Below, piece after piece: positions 6,480 through 9,300 of a stretch of DNA of 9,300 nucleotides. Below the pieces are notes generated by a model, which saw nothing but the letters and a program-made list of their open reading frames with translations, was not told where the DNA came from and made no database searches. This stretch comes from an uncultured Collinsella sp. (lineage in GTDB: Bacteria; Actinomycetota; Coriobacteriia; Coriobacteriales; Coriobacteriaceae). The stretch lies in the NCBI GenBank assembly GCA_900549345.1, contig UROC01000077.1, positions 1 to 9,300 on the forward strand. The letters are read 5' to 3'. Made by a program: the position numbers and the translations under genes. Within the stretch, counting starts at the first letter, position 1, and every line of letters starts with the position of its first letter.

Positions 6480-6968
6480 ATGGAGCGCATCGCGAGTTTT
6501 TCCGTTGACCATCTGCTGCTCGAGCCCGGCGTGTATGTGAGCCGCATCGACCGCGATCCGGCGACCGGCGCCGCCGTCACCACCTTTGACCTGCGCCTGA
6601 CCACGCCCAACAAGGAGCCAGTTATGAACACGGCGGAGTGCCACACCATCGAGCATCTGGGTGCCACGTTCCTCCGCAATCATGCCGAGTGGTCGAGCCG
6701 CATTGTCTACTTTGGCCCCATGGGCTGCCGCACGGGCTTTTACCTGGTTGTCTTTGGTGAGCTGACGAGCGAGGAGATCTTGCCGCTCGTGCGCGAGCTG
6801 TTCGAGTTTGTTGCTGGTTTTGAGGGCGATATCCCCGGCGCCGCTCCCGAGGAGTGCGGTAACTATCTGGACCAGAACCTCCCCATGGCAAACTGGCTCG
6901 CGCGCCGTTATCTCGACCGCGACCTGGCCAATATCGACGAGAAGCACCTGCACTATCAGCAGGCATAA
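6480..6968 (+). CDS. S-ribosylhomocysteine lyase LuxS
   Basis: This 162-residue cytosolic metalloenzyme splits S-ribosylhomocysteine into homocysteine and DPD, the precursor of autoinducer-2, in the activated methyl cycle. The length is normal for LuxS. The metal site is complete: H55 and H59 in the HTIEH motif and C126 in EECGNY. Catalytic E58 and C83 (GPMGCRTGFY, 79-88) and the substrate-binding N-terminal region (H11, R39) are present, so the enzyme should be active. The ribosome site is GAGAGG (6467-6472). It is monocistronic, framed by the terminators at 6366-6403 and 7000-7029, and is not functionally tied to the sugar operon. Confidence 0.97.
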   Translation: MERIASFSVDHLLLEPGVYVSRIDRDPATGAAVTTFDLRLTTPNKEPVMNTAECHTIEHLGATFLRNHAEWSSRIVYFGPMGCRTGFYLVVFGELTSEEILPLVRELFEFVAGFEGDIPGAAPEECGNYLDQNLPMANWLARRYLDRDLANIDEKHLHYQQA

Positions 6969-6999
6969 GGATGCTGGCAGGAATAGCGTTTGCGCCAGA

Positions 7000-7029
7000 A
7001 GCGCTCCCACTCTTGTGGGGGCGCTTTTT
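7000..7029 (+). terminator. Rho-independent terminator of luxS
   Basis: GCGCTCCCAC (7001-7010) and GTGGGGGCGC (7015-7024) form a 10-pair stem with one G-T pair and a TCTT loop. A run of five T (7025-7029) follows. It ends luxS 32 bases after its stop. Confidence 0.92.
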
Positions 7030-7048
7030 CATATCGAGCACTCAAAAC

Positions 7049-7098
7049 AGAACGAGATTGTTCTAGAATGTTCGTACTGTCACATAAACGAACAGGAG
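7049..7098 (+). promoter_or_regulatory. Dyad symmetries and ribosome site upstream of the DUF4867-like gene
   Basis: AGAAC and GTTCT (7049-7053 and 7060-7064, six bases apart) form a small dyad. TGTTCGT (7069-7075) and ACGAACA (7088-7094) form a 7-base inverted repeat whose right arm touches AGGAG (7094-7098), the ribosome site 5 bases before the start. The dyads could bind a regulator or hide the ribosome site. TTGTTC (7058-7063) is a possible -35, but the -10 is poor (CACATA). Confidence 0.35.
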
Positions 7099-7103
7099 TG
7101 AAC

Positions 7104-7748
7104 ATGCATATCTACTCTGTCAACGATCCCGAGTTCAAATCCTATGGCAACGTTTGGGATAACGTTCCGTCCGAGCTCACGTCGCCCGTGCTCGAGGCGC
7201 TCTCTGCCACGCCCATCCCCGAGGGCAGCAAGTACGTGGCAAGCGCGTCGGAGCTCGAGGGCGTCAAGGGTGCCGGCAAACTGGGCTTTCTCATGTTTGG
7301 CGGCCGCCCCTTCCAGCTCGGCTGGTGCAACGGCCACAACACGCAGCTCAACTGCCTGGAGTATCACCGCGCCAGCGAGTTTAACCTGGGCGCCCGCGAC
7401 TTTATCCTGCTCGTGGCGCATCGCTGGGAGATCGAGGACGGCAAGCTCGACACCGCGTGCGTCAAGGCGTTCCGCGTGCCGGCGGGTACGGTCGTCGAAG
7501 TCTTCAACACCACGCTCCACTACACGCCCTGCATGGTCGACGACGGCGGCTTCCAGGTGATGGTGGCGCTGCCGGCGGGCACCAATGGCCCGCGCCCCGA
7601 GGCTGCGGCCGACATGCTCGCGGCCGGTGACAGCTACTGCTACTGGAAGGCCGACAAGTGGGTTCTCTGCCACGCAGATAGTCCCAAGGCTGCCGAGGGC
7701 GGCTACGTGGGCCTCGTCGGCAAGAACCTCGACATCGCCTGTGACTAG
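7104..7748 (+). CDS. DUF4867-like, cupin-like protein of unknown function
   Basis: This 214-residue protein has no signal peptide or membrane segment, so it should be cytosolic. The opening (MHIYSVNDPEFKSYG, 1-15) and the layout match my recollection of the uncharacterised DUF4867 family. A central segment looks like a cupin metal site: GHNTQLNCLEYHRASE (77-92) offers H78, E86, H88 and E92, and FNTTLHYTPC (134-143) offers H139. Small metal-dependent isomerases, epimerases and ureidoglycolate-lyase-type cupins have such sites, so action on a sugar or hydroxy acid is plausible but not shown. The start is set by AGGAG (7094-7098). It is transcribed after luxS but behind the luxS terminator, so it is probably its own unit. 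Its last 20 codons are duplicated at 9109-9168. Confidence 0.75.
   Translation: MHIYSVNDPEFKSYGNVWDNVPSELTSPVLEALSATPIPEGSKYVASASELEGVKGAGKLGFLMFGGRPFQLGWCNGHNTQLNCLEYHRASEFNLGARDFILLVAHRWEIEDGKLDTACVKAFRVPAGTVVEVFNTTLHYTPCMVDDGGFQVMVALPAGTNGPRPEAAADMLAAGDSYCYWKADKWVLCHADSPKAAEGGYVGLVGKNLDIACD
7689..7748 (+). repeat. Direct repeat, copy 1: 3' end of the DUF4867-like gene
   Basis: The last 60 bases of this gene, stop included, recur at 9109-9168 in the same orientation with 52 of 60 bases identical and no net length change. The offset is 1420 bases and the interval contains the ATPase gene. Confidence 0.85.
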
Positions 7749-7757
7749 CATCTTCCG

Positions 7758-7812
7758 TCTCGATTTGTAACATCTAGCGGGCTAAATCGTCTCTACCTGT
7801 TACAGATTGAGA
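7758..7812. repeat. 55-base hairpin repeat, copy 1
   Basis: TCTCGATTTGTAACA (7758-7772) and TGTTACAGATTGAGA (7798-7812) are 15-base arms that pair throughout, with two G-T pairs, around a 25-base spacer ending in TCTCTACC. The T content afterwards is low, so it is not a classical terminator. A second unit of the same size is at 7837-7891. Confidence 0.75.
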
Positions 7813-7836
7813 TAACCGCAGAGGGTGCCCGAAAGA

Positions 7837-7891
7837 TCTCGATCTGTAACACCAGGCCCGGTTTTGGCGGTCTACCTGTTACAGATCAAGA
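7837..7891. repeat. 55-base hairpin repeat, copy 2
   Basis: TCTCGATCTGTAACA (7837-7851) and TGTTACAGATCAAGA (7877-7891) pair at 14 of 15 positions. The total length (55) and spacer (25) are the same as in copy 1, and the outer arms differ from copy 1 at few positions. The spacer differs apart from its end (TCTACC), so arms are conserved and the loop is not. The starts are 79 bases apart. Confidence 0.75.
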
Positions 7892-7905
7892 CAAACCGGC
7901 CCAAG

Positions 7906-7938
7906 CCACCACAAAGGGGACAGGCACCTTTGTGGTGG
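7906..7938. repeat. 33-base palindromic element, copy 1
   Basis: CCACCACAAAGG (7906-7917) and CCTTTGTGGTGG (7927-7938) are perfect 12-base arms around GGACAGGCA. The hairpin starts 4 bases after the ATPase stop (minus strand) and could protect or end that transcript, although no T run follows. Copy 2, in the opposite orientation, is at 9184-9215. Confidence 0.85.
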
Positions 7939-7942
7939 TTGT

Positions 7943-9049
7943 CTAGAGCTGGCTGCGCAGATAGTCGGCCATATATGGGACGGCGAAGCGCACGTAACCA
8001 CGGCGCGCCTGCTCGATAACGCCGGCGTCAATGAGGCGCCGGCGATATTTCTGTGCATAGTCGGGCGTGACCGACATGCGCTCCGCCACATCAGAAATAC
8101 GCGACACAGCGCCTTCGTCGTCAGTCATTGCGGTGAGAAACGCGACGTCTTGGTCCGATAGCGCGGCGAGCGTCGTTTCGCAAACATCGTTTTCGAAGTC
8201 GACCTTCGAAGCTTCGATGGCTCCGTCGATTTGCCCTTGCGCTGCGCGTTCTCCAGCCTTGCAGCGATTGGCGATGTTATAGCCGATCAGCTGCAGCATA
8301 TAAGGGGAGCCTTGGGTTGCGCGAGCGGCACGGAGGCGAAGATCGCTTGGAATGTCAATGCTGAGCTCTTCGAAAGCCCGCTGGTAATAGGCGTCGACAT
8401 CTCCGACCGAAAGCGGTTCGAGCGTGACCTTGCGAGCGCGGTTGAGAAATGTCAGCACGCGGTCATTGAGTGTTGCGCAGACGGCTCCCGGAAGGCCTGC
8501 CATGACGAGCGCGACGTTGAGTCGTTCGCCGACCAGTTCTTGATAGGCGGTGACGAGCTGTCTGATCTCGGGTGAATTCGCTTGGAGCTCGTCGATGAGG
8601 ATGAGGATACCGTGTCCCTGCTTGGTCAGTTTGCGCGCGAGCTGTGTGAGTTTGAACTGAAAGCTTTTGGTCTCCTGCACGTCTCGTGTGAACTCGAGGC
8701 CTGCCGAGAACCCAAAAACACTTAGACTGCCGCTCGTGAGTTTGGGAAGGCGGCGTTTATTGACGTAAGGCTCGCCTGCTTCCTGGATCTTCTCAACAAT
8801 GCGCTCGAGCATATCCTCGGAGGCTACGGTGGGCGTAGCGACAACAAAGCCGAGCTTGCGTGCGCGGTCGGCAAGTTCCCACAGAAGAACCGTCTTGCCG
8901 CTGCCTCGCTGTCCAAGCATGAGCATGGCTCGGTCGCGATTGCCCGCCTCTTGCTCAATGCCAGATACGAATGTCGAAATTACCGCTTCGCGCCCGACTA
9001 GATAAGAGGGGCGATTTCCAAATGAGGGGGAGAAGATGGTCTCAGTCAT
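7943..9049 (-). CDS. AAA+ ATPase with C-terminal winged-helix region
   Basis: This 368-residue cytosolic protein is a single-chain P-loop ATPase of the AAA_16/ORC-like sort. It has Walker A GQRGSGKT (46-53), Walker B ILILIDEL (148-155), a sensor-1-like strand VALVMAGLPG (179-188) and the helical-lid motif GSPYMLQLIGY (247-257). Residues from about 296 (ALSDQDVAFLTAM) to 368 look like a winged helix, which would bind DNA or a partner; R345-350 region is basic. The likely role is an ATP-driven switch, but the partner and target are unknown. The start is well supported by AAAGGAG on the minus strand (9054-9060). It is the only minus-strand gene. Third-position G/C in its first 32 codons is 17 of 32, against 25 of 32 for the isomerase, which hints at separate origin. 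It lies inside 60-base direct repeats and inverted 33-base palindromes; no integrase or transposase accompanies it. Confidence 0.85.
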   Translation of the reverse strand: MTETIFSPSFGNRPSYLVGREAVISTFVSGIEQEAGNRDRAMLMLGQRGSGKTVLLWELADRARKLGFVVATPTVASEDMLERIVEKIQEAGEPYVNKRRLPKLTSGSLSVFGFSAGLEFTRDVQETKSFQFKLTQLARKLTKQGHGILILIDELQANSPEIRQLVTAYQELVGERLNVALVMAGLPGAVCATLNDRVLTFLNRARKVTLEPLSVGDVDAYYQRAFEELSIDIPSDLRLRAARATQGSPYMLQLIGYNIANRCKAGERAAQGQIDGAIEASKVDFENDVCETTLAALSDQDVAFLTAMTDDEGAVSRISDVAERMSVTPDYAQKYRRRLIDAGVIEQARRGYVRFAVPYMADYLRSQL

Positions 9050-9057
9050 AAGTCTCC

Positions 9058-9094
9058 TTTCCTTTTTTTCCTATTTTTTCCTTTTTTTCCTATT
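9058..9094 (-). repeat. Pyrimidine tandem repeat (purine-rich leader of the ATPase gene)
   Basis: An 18-base unit, TTTCCTTTTTTTCCTATT, occurs at 9058-9075 and again at 9077-9094, 19 bases apart. On the coding (minus) strand it reads as GGA and A-tract purines directly upstream of the true ribosome site. The two runs of seven T could slip during replication and alter promoter spacing or leader length. Confidence 0.8.
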
Positions 9095-9107
9095 CGGTCA
9101 AATGACC
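9073..9107 (-). promoter_or_regulatory. Candidate promoter and dyad of the ATPase gene
   Basis: On the minus strand TTGACC (9096-9101) and AAAAAT (9073-9078) are 17 bases apart, a plausible -35/-10 pair that would place the start of transcription within the second purine repeat, about 20 bases before the start codon. The -35 sits in a perfect dyad, GGTCA-AA-TGACC (9096-9107), which could be an operator. The dyad and promoter lie just outside the duplicated DUF4867 end, inside the cassette. Confidence 0.45.
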
Positions 9108-9108
9108 T

Positions 9109-9168
9109 GCTGCCGAGGGCGGCTACGTAGGCCTCACCGGCAAGAACCTCGACATCACTGTGGACTAG
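9109..9168 (+). pseudogene. Fragment: second copy of the DUF4867-like gene's 3' end
   Basis: Read in frame this segment gives AAEGGYVGLTGKNLDITVD and a stop, against AAEGGYVGLVGKNLDIACD and a stop in the intact gene, so 52 of 60 bases and 16 of 19 residues agree. A stop codon lies in frame at 9103-9105, so nothing upstream belongs to it and it cannot be a gene. Several changes fall in one codon pair near the end (GCC TGT against ACT GTG). It is best explained as a remnant left or brought in by the event that placed the ATPase gene here. Confidence 0.85.
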
Positions 9169-9183
9169 GGTCCTTGTCTCAAA

Positions 9184-9215
9184 CCACCACAAAGGTGCCT
9201 GTCCCCTTTGTGGTG
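9184..9215. repeat. 33-base palindromic element, copy 2 (inverted)
   Basis: CCACCACAAAGG (9184-9195), TGCCTGTCC, then CCTTTGTGGTG (9205-9215). It equals the reverse complement of copy 1 at 32 of 33 positions; only the last base (9216) differs. The rest of the window (9217-9300) holds no gene or motif that I can support. Confidence 0.85.
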
Positions 9216-9300
9216 CGCCTTTGGTTGCCTTTGCCTTGGGGGGTCAAGGGATGAACGGTGGAAAAACAGGGGCGAACGGTAACTTCTATAAAATCACTTT

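Noticed and set aside
7049..7064. LexA/SOS box (GAAC...GTTC) before the DUF4867-like gene
   Set aside because: The spacing between half sites is six bases, not the four of Gram-positive SOS boxes, and the gene has no DNA-repair character.
7758..7938. CRISPR array
   Set aside because: Only two units with palindromic arms, divergent spacers inside the units, and no cas genes; these are hairpin repeats.
7825..8019. Small plus-strand open frame over the repeats and the ATPase 3' end
   Set aside because: It runs through hairpin repeats and antisense to the ATPase gene, with no ribosome site or recognisable product.

Overview
The window looks like a piece of a high-GC Gram-positive gut anaerobe, most likely a Coriobacteriia member such as Collinsella. 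The basis is strongly G/C-biased third codon positions, clear AGGAG ribosome sites, luxS, a split (two-gene) transketolase, and many short palindromic intergenic repeats. This assignment comes from gene content and style; no search could be run.

Layout. (1) 1-251: a terminator of an upstream gene outside the window, then the promoter region of a LacI-family regulator gene (252-1262), which ends in a UUCG-loop terminator. (2) 1263-6403: a candidate sugar-catabolic operon. Its leader is full of GTTTA/TAAAC elements. It encodes an L-fucose/L-arabinose isomerase-family protein (1521-2921), transketolase N- and C-terminal subunits (2924-3760 and 3753-4694, overlapping by 8 bases), and, after a 142-base gap with hairpins, an FGGY kinase close to glycerol kinase (4837-6327). 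(3) 6329-6460: nested repeats built on GGGACGGGG, holding a terminator and probably the luxS promoter; luxS (6480-6968) has its own terminator. (4) 7104-7748: a DUF4867-like, cupin-like protein of unknown function. (5) 7749-9216: repeat-rich DNA around a minus-strand AAA+ ATPase gene (7943-9049). A degenerate second copy of the last 20 codons of the DUF4867 gene lies beyond the ATPase, so the ATPase segment sits between 60-base direct repeats. It is also bracketed by inverted copies of a 33-base palindrome.

How the genes may work together: the isomerase would turn an aldose into a ketose, the kinase would phosphorylate it, and the split transketolase would transfer a two-carbon unit to or from the product, delivering glycolytic and pentose-phosphate intermediates under control of the adjacent LacI protein. 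The combination of isomerase, glycerol-kinase-like FGGY kinase and two-subunit transketolase matches the known logic of D-apiose use through D-apulose 4-phosphate. That substrate is an inference; a different rare pentose or tetrose is possible. LuxS is an independent housekeeping/AI-2 gene. The most unusual structure is the ATPase cassette and its repeats.
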